DNA of 64,000 nt, taken from the NCBI RefSeq assembly GCF_003352065.1, contig NZ_CP025803.1:310001-374000 (forward strand), in the 5' to 3' direction. Both the position numbers and the translations under genes were made by a program. This stretch comes from Sulfitobacter sp. SK011 (GTDB lineage: Bacteria > Pseudomonadota > Alphaproteobacteria > Rhodobacterales > Rhodobacteraceae). Positions 54,623 through 63,891 of this stretch are shown here, in pieces. Within the stretch, counting starts at the first letter, position 1. Each line of letters begins with the position of its first letter. Below the pieces are notes generated by a model that worked only from the letters and a program-made list of their open reading frames with translations, was not told the origin of the DNA and did not search any database.

Positions 54623-55201
54623 GTGAAGCCCACCCTGATCATCATGGTCAAAGAACCGCACCCCGGCAGGGTTAAAACCCGGTTGGGACGCGATATCGGG
54701 ATGACGGCGGCGGCGTGGTGGTTTCGCCACCAGACGCGCCAATTGATCCGCCGCATGCAGGACCCGCGTTGGCATGTGGTCTTGGCAGTGGCCCCCGATA
54801 CCCAAGGGCTGCAAAGCCGCGTTTGGCCCAAGCATCTGATCCGGTGGCCGCAAGGGTGCGGAAATCTGGGGGATCGTATGGCGCGGATATTGGGGCAGGT
54901 CGTGCGCGGCCCGGCTTGCGTCATTGGGGCTGATGTTCCCGGCATAAGGCGGCATCATATTGCAGAGGCTTTTCGGACGTTGGGCGCACATGATGCGGTG
55001 TTTGGCCCCGCGCCTGATGGTGGATATTGGTTGATCGGCCTGAAACATCCACGGCGACAACCGCCGAAGTTGTTCAAAGATGTCCGCTGGTCCAGCGAAC
55101 ATGCGCTTGCCGATACCAAGGCGACGATGCCGGGGTACCGCATTGCTGAAATTGCGACACTGCGTGACGTGGACGACGTGACCGATTTGACCATGACGTG
55201 A
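54623..55201 (+). CDS. DUF2064 / TIGR04282-type glycosyltransferase-like protein
   Basis: 192 residues. The N-terminal nucleotide-binding motif KEPHPGRVKTRLG and the central GDRMARILGQ and VIGADVPGI with GPAPDGGYWLIGL fit the family, which has a GT-A-like fold. Members are thought to transfer sugars in the cytoplasm; substrate unknown. The start is a GTG at 54623. The gene lies 95 bases after dapE, and a 33-codon frame covers that gap but is not counted as a gene. Its stop falls just before the rnr start. Confidence 0.8.
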   Translation: MKPTLIIMVKEPHPGRVKTRLGRDIGMTAAAWWFRHQTRQLIRRMQDPRWHVVLAVAPDTQGLQSRVWPKHLIRWPQGCGNLGDRMARILGQVVRGPACVIGADVPGIRRHHIAEAFRTLGAHDAVFGPAPDGGYWLIGLKHPRRQPPKLFKDVRWSSEHALADTKATMPGYRIAEIATLRDVDDVTDLTMT

Positions 55202-55227
55202 CACCATGCGCGTGCTACCTGAGGCGC

Positions 55228-57483
55228 ATGAAAACATTACCGTCAAAATCCGAGATCCTCGAATGGATCGAACAAAACCCCACTCTGACCGCCAAGCGCG
55301 ACATCGCCAAGGCGTTTGGGATCAAAGGTGCCGCCCGCATCGACCTTAAGCGTATGATGAAAGAGTTGGAGGCCGAGGGCCATCTGGAAAAACGCAAGAA
55401 AAGCTATCAGGACCCGGACCGCCTGCCGCCCGTATCGGTGTTGCTGGTGACAGGGACCGACAAGGATGGTGATCTTTTTGCCAAACCGATGGAATGGCAG
55501 GGCAGCGGTAAAGAACCGGTCGTGCTGCTGATCCCGCGCGCCTCTGATCCGGCGCTGGGCGAAGGGGACCGTATTCTTGCCCGGCTGACGCTGGGCAAAG
55601 GGGACGGGCACGCATACGAGGGCCGGCTGATCCGCCGGATCGGCACCAATCCAATTCGGGTCATGGGCATTTTTCGAAAAACGGCCGAAGGGGGGCGTAT
55701 TCAACCCATCGACAAGGGTGCGGACCGGGAATGGACCGTCGCCAGCGACGCAACCCATGGTGCCAAAGATGGTGAGCTGGTCGAAGCTGAACAGGCCGGG
55801 CCAAAAGGGCGGATGGGATTGCCGCGCGCGCGGATTGTTGAGCGGTTGGGTGATCCGTCTGCGCCCAGAGCGGTGTCATTGATTGCCATTCACCAGCATG
55901 GCATCCCGGACCAGTTTCCCGATGATGTCATCGCAGAGGCGGACGCCGCCAAACCCATAGGTGTCAAGGGCCGTGAGGACCTGCGCGATCTGCCACTGAT
56001 CACCATCGATCCGTCTGACGCGCGGGACCACGACGATGCGTGTTATGCGCATGCTGATCACGATCCGAAAAATGCCGGGGGTCACGTCGTCTGGGTCGCG
56101 ATTGCCGATGTCGCCGCTTATGTCACGCCCGGGTCCGCATTGGACCGAGAGGCGCGCAAACGTGGCAACTCCACCTATTTCCCTGACCGGGTTGTGCCGA
56201 TGTTGCCAGACCGTTTGTCTGGTGATCTGTGTTCTTTACACGAGGGTGTGCCACGCCCGTCAATCGCCGTGCGGATGGTGCTGAACGCCAATGGCCAAAA
56301 GCTGTCGCATTCTTTCCACCGCGTGTTGATGAAATCACCTGCATCTCTTCATTACCAAGAGGTTCAGGACGCCATTGACGGTGCCCCAAATGACCGCACT
56401 GGCCCATTGTTAGAGCCCGTTCTAAAGCCGCTTTATGCCGCCTATGCCGCCCTGACAGAGGCCCGCAAACTGCGGCAACCACTTGATCTGAACCTGCCGG
56501 AACGGCGGATCGAACTGGGTGACGATGGCAAGGTGAGTTCTGTCAACTTCAAGGATCGGTTGGACGCGCATCGGCTGATCGAAGAATTTATGGTTTTGGC
56601 CAATGTTGCAGCGGCTGAAACACTGCTGGCCAAGAAAACGCCATTGCTGTTCCGTGTGCACGAGGAACCCTCACCAGAAAAACTTGATAGCCTGCGTGAG
56701 ACTGCGCAGGCAGCAGGGTTCACGCTTGCCAAGGGTCAGGTCTTGCAAACCTCTCATTTGAACCGATTGCTGAATGACGCGGCCGGAACAGACGATGCCG
56801 AACTGATCAACATCTCGACATTAAGGTCGATGACTCAGGCCTATTATGCGCCCGCTCACATCGGCCACTTTGGCCTTGCACTGCGGTCATATGCGCATTT
56901 CACATCACCAATTCGGCGGTATGCTGACCTGATCGTTCACCGGGCGCTGATCACCGCGCATGGCTGGGGCAAGGATGGCCTGCAGGCCGAAGAGATTGAA
57001 GCGCTTGAGCATACTGGTGCGCATATTTCTGACACCGAACGCCGATCCATGATGGCGGAACGCGATACCACAGATCGTTATTTGGCGGCGTTTCTGTCGG
57101 AACGTGTTGGAAATGAATTTACAGGGCGGATCAGCGGGATCGCGCGCTTTGGTGCGTTTGTGAAACTGGATGAAACCGGGGCTGATGGATTGCTGCCGAT
57201 GCGATCGCTCGGGCGCGAGTACTTTCATCATGACGCCGAAGCGCAGACGTTGACGGGGTCAGACACCGGGATGACAATCAGCCTCGGCCAACACGTCATC
57301 GTGCGGTTGGCCGAGGCTGTGCCCGTTACCGGCGGGATAGCTCTCGAACTGCTGGAGATTGAAGGTCAAAAAATACCACAAGGCGGTCGAAGCCCGGCCG
57401 GGCGCAGCCCCCGACGCAAGGGCAGTAATGCCAAACGCAAGAAAGACAAGATCAAGCGCAAAGTGACACGGACGCGGCGGTAG
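55228..57483 (+). CDS. rnr: Ribonuclease R
   Basis: 751 residues. N-terminal helix-turn-helix (about 5-50), cold-shock domains, RNB catalytic core with the Asp cluster DPSDARDHDDACY (261-273), C-terminal S1 domain (about 630-700, RISGIARFGAFVKLDETGADG) and a Lys/Arg-rich tail (RRKGSNAKRKKDKIKRK). The enzyme degrades structured RNA 3' to 5' in the cytoplasm. The start is the ATG at 55228, after TGAGGCGC. The last 32 bases overlap the convergent GST gene. Confidence 0.96.
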   Translation: MKTLPSKSEILEWIEQNPTLTAKRDIAKAFGIKGAARIDLKRMMKELEAEGHLEKRKKSYQDPDRLPPVSVLLVTGTDKDGDLFAKPMEWQGSGKEPVVLLIPRASDPALGEGDRILARLTLGKGDGHAYEGRLIRRIGTNPIRVMGIFRKTAEGGRIQPIDKGADREWTVASDATHGAKDGELVEAEQAGPKGRMGLPRARIVERLGDPSAPRAVSLIAIHQHGIPDQFPDDVIAEADAAKPIGVKGREDLRDLPLITIDPSDARDHDDACYAHADHDPKNAGGHVVWVAIADVAAYVTPGSALDREARKRGNSTYFPDRVVPMLPDRLSGDLCSLHEGVPRPSIAVRMVLNANGQKLSHSFHRVLMKSPASLHYQEVQDAIDGAPNDRTGPLLEPVLKPLYAAYAALTEARKLRQPLDLNLPERRIELGDDGKVSSVNFKDRLDAHRLIEEFMVLANVAAAETLLAKKTPLLFRVHEEPSPEKLDSLRETAQAAGFTLAKGQVLQTSHLNRLLNDAAGTDDAELINISTLRSMTQAYYAPAHIGHFGLALRSYAHFTSPIRRYADLIVHRALITAHGWGKDGLQAEEIEALEHTGAHISDTERRSMMAERDTTDRYLAAFLSERVGNEFTGRISGIARFGAFVKLDETGADGLLPMRSLGREYFHHDAEAQTLTGSDTGMTISLGQHVIVRLAEAVPVTGGIALELLEIEGQKIPQGGRSPAGRSPRRKGSNAKRKKDKIKRKVTRTRR

Positions 57484-58183
57484 TTCTGGGCACCGACAAC
57501 GCATCCTCTGTCCTGTCAATGTAGCGACACAGGATTTCATCTTCGGCAATCCGGGTCTTGAGCAGGGTCGTGCCGGGCGTTGCGCGCATACCGGCAAGCA
57601 TCGGGGCAACGGATGCATCTGCGGCAGTTGGCTGGCCCCCGAAAAGGAACCTGCCGTGCCATAGCCGGGTTGTGATCGCCTGCAGATCAGGTTCAATTCT
57701 TTGCATCCGCTCCTGTGGTGTCAGCCGGCCAAGCCCCTGCCTGTCCATCCCCTGCAAACAGGCCCTGCGCAATTTGTTGGTGACGAACCCCCGCAGGACC
57801 GAAGGAATAGCGGTGAAATAGGTGTCACGGATCGTCGGCCAAACGGTGTCTTCGCCCCAGCGTTGCAGGACGCAATGGAAATACAGGTGTTCCTCGGCCA
57901 TCCGAATGAAGGCGCGAGAGGTTGCCTTTTCCATGTCATTGAGGCCGGCATCAAAATCGGCCCCCTGTTGTTCAAGGTAAGCCCGGATGTTGTCGCTATC
58001 CTGGACAAGGGTTTGACCCACGCGAATAACAGGTAGTTTTTGTTTGGGCATCTTTCGGGGGTCCATGCTGTCTTCGCGCTGCCATTGCAGGCCCGACATA
58101 TTCAGCATCCATGCCGCTTTGACGCAGAATGGGCTGGCGCTGATCTGACCAAATGCAGGGGCAAATGTGATGAGGGTGATCAT
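57452..58183 (-). CDS. Glutathione S-transferase family protein
   Basis: 243 residues with a thioredoxin-like N-terminal domain (FGQISASPFCVKAAWML and KLPVIRVGQTLVQDSDNI) and an all-helical C-terminal domain. The Ser-containing SPFCVK corresponds to the active-site loop. GGAG six bases before the ATG at 58183 fixes the start. It is divergent from a WYL regulator across 80 bases and overlaps rnr at the 3' end. Confidence 0.9.
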   Translation of the reverse strand: MITLITFAPAFGQISASPFCVKAAWMLNMSGLQWQREDSMDPRKMPKQKLPVIRVGQTLVQDSDNIRAYLEQQGADFDAGLNDMEKATSRAFIRMAEEHLYFHCVLQRWGEDTVWPTIRDTYFTAIPSVLRGFVTNKLRRACLQGMDRQGLGRLTPQERMQRIEPDLQAITTRLWHGRFLFGGQPTAADASVAPMLAGMRATPGTTLLKTRIAEDEILCRYIDRTEDALSVPRTTAASVSLCA

Positions 58184-58263
58184 GAGGTTCTCCAATTGAA
58201 ATTCTAGGCATTTGATATCAGCCTATGCTGTCAATTTCTGTCAGCACAGGTTAAGCTGAGAAC

Positions 58264-58983
58264 ATGAATCGCACGCACCGCCTTTTTCAAATGATGACCT
58301 CACTGCGGCGCATGCCTGCACCGGTGCGGGCGATGCAGCTGGCAGACGAACTTAATGTGTCGCTGCGCACGGTGTACCGGGATATTGACGCCCTGCGGGG
58401 TCTGGGTGCCGTGATAGATGGGGAAGCCGGATTTGGGTATACCTTGATCGAAGACGCCGCGTTACCGCCCTTGGGTTTTGAGAATGATGAGCTGGAAGCA
58501 CTGGTTCTGGGGCTGCGCGATGTGGCGGTGATAGGTGATCCGGCATTGGCGCGTGCGGCTCAATCTGCTTTGGCGAAACTGACGGCACGCGTCCCGCCGC
58601 GGCAGGCGCACCGGCTGCAACATGCCATCTTGGATGTGCGTCGTTTCAGACGACCGGAACCGCCCCGCATCAATGTGGCAGATCTGCGCGCCGCCACGTG
58701 GGACGAGGAAACCGTCAGCTTTGGGTATACTGACGCCAAGGGGGCCGCCTCACAACGCGAGGTCGATCCGCTGGGCATCGTTTATATGCAAGACACCAAT
58801 ATGCTGATGGCGTGGTGTCACCTTCGGACAGATTACCGCGTTTTTCGCCTGGACAGAATGGATGGCTTGGCGCGAACGGGCAAAAGTTTCAGGCCCCGCC
58901 GGGTTCCGATGCTGCGTGAACATCTGGCCCGTATCAGAGCCGAGATTGAAGCTATGGCGGAAAGCAGCGCGCAGCGATTGTGA
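58264..58983 (+). CDS. HTH/WYL-domain transcriptional regulator (YafY-like)
   Basis: 239 residues. The N-terminal HTH_11 domain (LADELNVSLRTVYRDIDALR, about 27-46) and the WYL domain (VSFGYTDAKGAASQREVDPL and WCHLRTDYRVFRLDRM) are clear. WYL domains sense ligands, often nucleic acid or small molecules. Divergence from the GST gene suggests that gene as its target. The stop lies 68 bases before the transglycosylase start. Confidence 0.93.
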   Translation: MNRTHRLFQMMTSLRRMPAPVRAMQLADELNVSLRTVYRDIDALRGLGAVIDGEAGFGYTLIEDAALPPLGFENDELEALVLGLRDVAVIGDPALARAAQSALAKLTARVPPRQAHRLQHAILDVRRFRRPEPPRINVADLRAATWDEETVSFGYTDAKGAASQREVDPLGIVYMQDTNMLMAWCHLRTDYRVFRLDRMDGLARTGKSFRPRRVPMLREHLARIRAEIEAMAESSAQRL

Positions 58984-59051
58984 CCTCTTTGGCAGAACGC
59001 AAAATCCTACTAGGATTGGATAGCAAACCAATCATAAGAAACGGAGCAACT

Positions 59052-60332
59052 ATGCTAAGGCAATTCGTTACAGGCATCACGATTTTGGCAAGCTGTGCGG
59101 GCCCTTTTGCTGCACATGCGCAAACATCTATGCGGCCTGTGGCGCGCAGTGAAGCCATCAAGATTGCTGCGACTGAGGCTCTAACCCCGTCACCACAGAC
59201 CGCGACCGATGCGGGATTAAATGCCTGGATCAAAGATTTTCGCACCCGCGCGCTTGAGCAAGGCATCGAGGGTGCGACGTTCGATGCGGCGCTGCGCGGC
59301 GTCACCTATGATGCACAGGTTATCCAACGCGACCGCAACCAATCTGAGTTCACCAAAACGATCTGGGATTATCTCGACACTGCGGTGTCTGATTTGCGCA
59401 TCGAAAACGGGCGCAAAGCGTTGGAAAAATGGGATGAGACCCTGATTGGAATCGAGGCGGAATTTAACGTCGACAAGGAAGTCATTGTAGCCATCTGGGG
59501 TTTGGAGAGCGCCTATGGGACCTTTCGCGGCAGCAGCAGTGTCATAAATTCCCTGGCGACCTTGGCCTATGACGCCCGCCGTTCAGAATTTTTCGAGGAT
59601 GAGTTGATCAACGCCCTGCAGATTTTGCAAAGCGGAGATACAACGCCGGACCAGATGACAGGCAGTTGGGCAGGGGCCATGGGGCATACTCAGTTTATGC
59701 CATCCTCATTCAACAAACATGCCGTCGATCATGACAAGAATGGCAAACGAAACATCTGGGGAGAAAATCCTGTTGACGCATTGGCCTCAACGGCTGCCTA
59801 TCTCAAGCATTTCGGCTGGAAGAAGGATCAACCATGGGGTGTTGAGGTTCAGGTGCCGAAGGGTTTCGATTATCTTTCGGCAAACCGGTCAATCCAAAAA
59901 CTGCCAAGTGACTGGGCCGCTTTGGGCGTCACTGATGTAAACGGAAATTCGGTCAAGGATCACGGTCTGGCTTCGGTGCTTTTGCCAGCCGGAGCTGAAG
60001 GGGCCGCGTTTTTGGTCTTTTCTAACTTTGAGGTGATTGAGCATTATAACACCGCTGACGCCTATGTTATCGGCGTGGGCCACCTGAGCGATCGGATAAA
60101 GGGCGCGGGCCCGATCAAACATATATGGCCGCGCGAGGATCGTGCGTTGACGTACGATGAAAGGATCGAACTGCAAAAACGGCTGACCTCGGCGGGATTT
60201 GATACGATCAAGATTGACGCAAAAATGGGGCCGCTGACGATCAACGCAGTGCGCGGGTTTCAGCAATATGTTGGTGTTGTGCCGGATGGTTATCCGTCGC
60301 TGCGGTTGCTGGACAGGTTGCGCGCGCTGTGA
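59052..60332 (+). CDS. Lytic murein transglycosylase (MltB/SLT_2 type) with PG-binding domain
   Basis: 426 residues. A Sec signal (MLRQFVTGITILASCAGPFA, cut near AHA-QT) is followed by the transglycosylase domain with catalytic Glu152 in IWGLESAYGTF and GSWAGAMGHTQFMPSSF, and a C-terminal peptidoglycan-binding_1 domain (about 365-425, IDAKMGPLTINAVRGFQQY). It cleaves the glycan backbone in the periplasm. No lipobox is at the processing site, so it is probably soluble. GGAG precedes the ATG at 59052. Confidence 0.93.
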   Translation: MLRQFVTGITILASCAGPFAAHAQTSMRPVARSEAIKIAATEALTPSPQTATDAGLNAWIKDFRTRALEQGIEGATFDAALRGVTYDAQVIQRDRNQSEFTKTIWDYLDTAVSDLRIENGRKALEKWDETLIGIEAEFNVDKEVIVAIWGLESAYGTFRGSSSVINSLATLAYDARRSEFFEDELINALQILQSGDTTPDQMTGSWAGAMGHTQFMPSSFNKHAVDHDKNGKRNIWGENPVDALASTAAYLKHFGWKKDQPWGVEVQVPKGFDYLSANRSIQKLPSDWAALGVTDVNGNSVKDHGLASVLLPAGAEGAAFLVFSNFEVIEHYNTADAYVIGVGHLSDRIKGAGPIKHIWPREDRALTYDERIELQKRLTSAGFDTIKIDAKMGPLTINAVRGFQQYVGVVPDGYPSLRLLDRLRAL

Positions 60333-60337
60333 GGGTC

Positions 60338-60365
60338 GCGCGGCAGGACAATCACCCCGCCGCGC
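60338..60365. terminator. Hairpin between transglycosylase and aminotransferase genes
   Basis: GCGCGGC (60338-60344) pairs with GCCGCGC (60359-60365) around a 14-base loop between two convergent genes. No U-tract on either side, so it would be a weak bidirectional terminator or mRNA end hairpin. Confidence 0.45.
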
Positions 60366-60377
60366 AGAGATAGGTGT

Positions 60378-61775
60378 TTATGATGCCGCCTTGAGCATGT
60401 CTTTTTCTTTCAGCGTGGCATAGGTCGCGTCCAGCGCGAGCTTTGCCCGTTTGCCGAATTCTTTAATCTCCTCAGGCGTGATCACAAGCGGAGGCGAGAT
60501 GATCATGCGGTCGCCGACGTGGCGCATCACCAGATTGTTGGCAAAGCAATGTTCGCGGCACATGTATCCCACCGTGCCGCCATCACTGGCAAAAGACGCC
60601 CGGCTTTCCTTGTGCGGGGTCAGGGGGATGGAGGCCATCATGCCGGAGATATTGACGCCACCCACCAGCGGGTGATCGCCCAATTTTTGCAGCGCTTCAT
60701 TCAACGCGGGACCAGCCACATTGCGCACGTGATCAAGGATGTTTTCCTCTTTCATGATGCGCAGGTTTTCCAGCGCCACAGCGGCACACACCGGATGCCC
60801 GGAATAGGTATAGCCGTGGTTGAACTCGCAGGCATCAATGACCTTTGCAATCTTGTCGCTGACAATAGAGCCACCGATTGGCGCATAGCCAGAGCTGAGA
60901 CCCTTTGCGATGGTCATAATGTCAGGGGTGATGCCCATGGTCTGCGAGCCGAACCAGTTTCCCGTACGGCCAAAACCGCAGATAACTTCATCAGCAATCA
61001 ACAGCACATCGTATTTGGTGCAGATGCGTTGAATCTCAGGCCAATAAGTGCTGGGCGGGATAATGACGCCACCTGCACCCTGCACAGGTTCACCGATAAA
61101 AGCCGCAACGTTCTCAGCACCCAATTCAAGGATTTTGGCTTCAAGTTCCTGCGCGCGGGCAAGGCCGAAGTCTTCTGGTGTTTGGGTGCCGCCTTCGGCC
61201 CACCAATCGGGCTGACCGATATGATGAATGCCGGGGATCGGCATGCCGCCCTGTTCGTGCATATAGGTCATGCCGCCCAAGCTGCCCGACCCCATGGAGG
61301 AGCCGTGATAGCCGTTTTTGCGGCTGATGATGTGGCTTTTTTCCGGCTGGCCCTTTTGCGCCCAATAGACGCGGACCATGCGCAGGTTGGTGTCGTTCGC
61401 TTCTGAGCCTGAGCCTGCAAAAAAGACGTGGTTCAAATCACCCGGAGCCAGATCGGCCAATTCCTTGGCCAGCGCGATGGCAGGGATATGGCTGGTCATG
61501 AAAAATGTATTGTAGAAGGGGAGCTCGTCCATCTGCCGCGCGGCGACCTTACCCATTTCGGAGCGGCCATAGCCAAGGTTCACACACCACAGACCCGCCA
61601 TGGCATCGAGGATTTCGTTGCCCTCGCTGTCGGTCAGGTAAATTCCCTTGGCCCGGGTGATAACGCGCGCACCCTTTTCTGCCAGTTCATTATTTGTGGT
61701 AAAAGGATGCATGTGGTGGGCAGCATCCAGCGCCTGTAGTTCAGAAGTGGGCAGGTGGTTTGTAATGGCGGTCAT
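60378..61775 (-). CDS. Class III aminotransferase, putrescine/beta-alanine-pyruvate type
   Basis: 465 residues, PLP-dependent. The PLP Asp is in LLIADEVICGFGRTG, the PLP Lys in TIAKGLSSGYAPIGG, and the phosphate contact in GSGSEANDTNL. The overall sequence resembles SpuC-like putrescine-pyruvate aminotransferases. The polyamine-binding protein encoded beyond the regulator supports a role in putrescine breakdown. GAGG lies eight bases before the ATG at 61775, better than the longer frame to 61808. It is co-directional with the GntR gene upstream. Confidence 0.92.
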   Translation of the reverse strand: MTAITNHLPTSELQALDAAHHMHPFTTNNELAEKGARVITRAKGIYLTDSEGNEILDAMAGLWCVNLGYGRSEMGKVAARQMDELPFYNTFFMTSHIPAIALAKELADLAPGDLNHVFFAGSGSEANDTNLRMVRVYWAQKGQPEKSHIISRKNGYHGSSMGSGSLGGMTYMHEQGGMPIPGIHHIGQPDWWAEGGTQTPEDFGLARAQELEAKILELGAENVAAFIGEPVQGAGGVIIPPSTYWPEIQRICTKYDVLLIADEVICGFGRTGNWFGSQTMGITPDIMTIAKGLSSGYAPIGGSIVSDKIAKVIDACEFNHGYTYSGHPVCAAVALENLRIMKEENILDHVRNVAGPALNEALQKLGDHPLVGGVNISGMMASIPLTPHKESRASFASDGGTVGYMCREHCFANNLVMRHVGDRMIISPPLVITPEEIKEFGKRAKLALDATYATLKEKDMLKAAS

Positions 61776-61861
61776 GGCGCATACCTCATGGAAAGCGGCG
61801 AAAATCAATGACCGCAGAATATGATCAAATTATGCGAAGTCAAACCGAATCAATAGGCAGG

Positions 61862-62554
61862 TCAATCTGATTGCAGGGCCGCGCGGACCTGCCGGATGCC
61901 TTGTTCGACATCCTGTGCCATCGCCTCGGCTGCGGCTTCGGTGTTGCCGGCAGACAATGCATTGAGCAGATCCATATGTCTGTCGGGCAGATTGTTGGTG
62001 CCAAAGCGGCCGCACACGACCCGCAAAGAGGGTCCAAACCGAAGCCATAATTGGTCAACTGTCGCGGTCATGATCGCCGCATTTGCGCAGTCATAGATAA
62101 ACGCATGAAACCGATAATTATGGGTAAGATAACCGCCGACATCGCCCTGCTCGATCGCCATATTCAGATCGTCATCACAGCTTCGAAGATGGGCAAGTTG
62201 AGCCGTGGTTATCCGATTTGCAGCGCGCCTTGTCAGCTCGGGTTCGAGCGCTTTCCTCATAAAACCAAGCTCTTCGACGCTTTCAGCAGTCAGAATAGGG
62301 ACGCTGACCCGGCGATTGCCCTGATGGGTCAGCGCGCCCTCGGCGATCAGCCGACGAAGCGCTTCACGCACCGGTGTCATGCCCACACCCAGCTCTGAGG
62401 TCAGCCCTTGAATTGTGACCGCCTGTCCGGGTGCCAGATCACCAAAGAGGATCATCGCCCGCAGACGCTCGTAGACGTGCTGATGCACAGGTGCCTTTCC
62501 GGTATCCTCAGACGTGAAGGGATTCGTCGGAGCGATCAGTTCCTGGTTCATCAT
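61862..62554 (-). CDS. GntR-family regulator with FCD domain
   Basis: 230 residues. The winged helix is at about 18-85 (VYERLRAMILFGDLAPGQAV, with TPVREALRRLIAEGAL as recognition part), followed by a helical FCD domain with NYRFHAFIY. It lies between the aminotransferase (86 bases downstream, same strand) and the divergent polyamine-binding protein gene, so it likely controls both. The ATGs at 62554 and 62551 are near equal; AGGCG is close by. Confidence 0.93.
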   Translation of the reverse strand: MMNQELIAPTNPFTSEDTGKAPVHQHVYERLRAMILFGDLAPGQAVTIQGLTSELGVGMTPVREALRRLIAEGALTHQGNRRVSVPILTAESVEELGFMRKALEPELTRRAANRITTAQLAHLRSCDDDLNMAIEQGDVGGYLTHNYRFHAFIYDCANAAIMTATVDQLWLRFGPSLRVVCGRFGTNNLPDRHMDLLNALSAGNTEAAAEAMAQDVEQGIRQVRAALQSD

Positions 62555-62721
62555 CAAACGCCTGCTTTATGGTCGATACCGGTTACCTTGCACCAACGTG
62601 CCGTGCATGAAAGCATAAATTATCTTGCCGTGAGAGGCAAAACTTGATCAAATTAGCCAAAGGCGGGGAAAAACCCTGTCTGTATCACGTCGGTATGACG
62701 TCTGTTAAACGGGAGTATTAC

Positions 62722-63807
62722 ATGAAACTTGGAATTTTGGGCAGCGTTGCTGCCACGGCCTTGCTTGCATCCACGGCGATTGCCGAAGAGGTGCGCGTCT
62801 ACAACTGGTCTGACTATATTGACGAATCTCTGCTCGAAAAGTTTGAGACGGAAACCGGCATTGATCTGATCTATGACGTGTTTGACAGCAACGAGGTTCT
62901 GGAAACCAAGATGCTGGCCGGTGGGTCAGGCTATGACGTGGTTGTGCCATCGGGCACATTCTTACAGCGCCAGATCACGGCGGGCGCATTTCAGAAGCTG
63001 GACCAGTCCAAGCTGACCAACTCTGGCAACATGTGGGATGTGATCAACACCCGTGTGGCGAAATATGACCCCGACAACCAATATGCGATCAACTATATGT
63101 GGGGCACCACGGGCATTGGCGTGAACATCAACAAGGTCAAGGAAGTGCTGGGCGACGATGCGCCTGTTGGCTCATTGGCGTTGATTTTTGAACCAGAAAA
63201 CATGGAAAAACTGTCTGCCTGCGGTGTGCATTTTCTTGATGCCCCGGCAGAGATCATTCCGGCGGCACTGGCCTATATGGGCGAAGACCCCGACAGCCAG
63301 GACCCCGATGTCATTGCAACGGTAGAGCCGACGCTGACAGCGGTGGCCCCGTTTGTGCAGAAATTCCACAGCTCTGAATACATCAATGCGCTGGCGAATG
63401 GCGACATCTGCGTGGCGTTCGGCTGGTCCGGCGACATCTTGCAGGCGCGTGACCGTGCGGCAGAAGCGGACAATGGTGTCGAAATTGAATTCAATGCACC
63501 CAGCGAAGGGGCGTTGATGTGGTTCGACAACATGGCGATCCCGGTGGATGCGCCAAACCCGGAGGGCGCGCATAAGTTCCTGAACTTTATCATGGACGCG
63601 CAGAACATGGCGGCGGCATCGAACTATGTCTATTACGCCAACGGCAATCTGGCCTCACAGGAGTTTCTGGAAGAAGACGTGATCGGTGATCCGGCGATTT
63701 ATCCGACACCTGAAACACTTGAGAATCTCTACACCACGTCGCCTTATGGCCCCAAGGTGCAGCGGGTTGTGACGCGGCTTTGGACCAAGATCAAATCCGG
63801 TACCTGA
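62722..63807 (+). CDS. potF: Polyamine ABC transporter periplasmic binding protein (PotF-type)
   Basis: 361 residues with a Sec signal (MKLGILGSVAATALLASTAI, cut near AIA-EE). The mature start VRVYNWSDYIDESLLEKFE is typical of PotD/PotF polyamine-binding proteins; aromatic and acidic pocket residues (VYNWSDY, CVAFGWSGD, MWFDNMAIP) bind the amine. GGAG seven bases before the ATG at 62722 sets the start. It is divergent from the GntR gene and followed by a strong hairpin, then an ATPase gene. Confidence 0.93.
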   Translation: MKLGILGSVAATALLASTAIAEEVRVYNWSDYIDESLLEKFETETGIDLIYDVFDSNEVLETKMLAGGSGYDVVVPSGTFLQRQITAGAFQKLDQSKLTNSGNMWDVINTRVAKYDPDNQYAINYMWGTTGIGVNINKVKEVLGDDAPVGSLALIFEPENMEKLSACGVHFLDAPAEIIPAALAYMGEDPDSQDPDVIATVEPTLTAVAPFVQKFHSSEYINALANGDICVAFGWSGDILQARDRAAEADNGVEIEFNAPSEGALMWFDNMAIPVDAPNPEGAHKFLNFIMDAQNMAAASNYVYYANGNLASQEFLEEDVIGDPAIYPTPETLENLYTTSPYGPKVQRVVTRLWTKIKSGT

Positions 63808-63818
63808 AGTTTTCTGAC

Positions 63819-63852
63819 AAAGGGCGAGGCAATATCAGCCTCGCCCTTTTTT
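63819..63852 (+). terminator. Intrinsic terminator/attenuator after the PotF-type gene
   Basis: AAAGGGCGAGGC (63819-63830) pairs with GCCTCGCCCTTT (63838-63849) around a seven-base loop, followed by T to 63852. It is strong enough to end most transcripts and would leave the binding protein more abundant than the membrane components encoded next. Confidence 0.85.
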
Positions 63853-63891
63853 GACTGCCAAGACCTCCCGAACAAATGAAAGAAGCACCCT

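Noticed and set aside
54525..54626. 33-codon frame bridging dapE and the DUF2064 gene, overlapping both ends
   Set aside because: Start GTG inside the dapE stop region and no independent site; could be coupling but cannot be supported as a gene.
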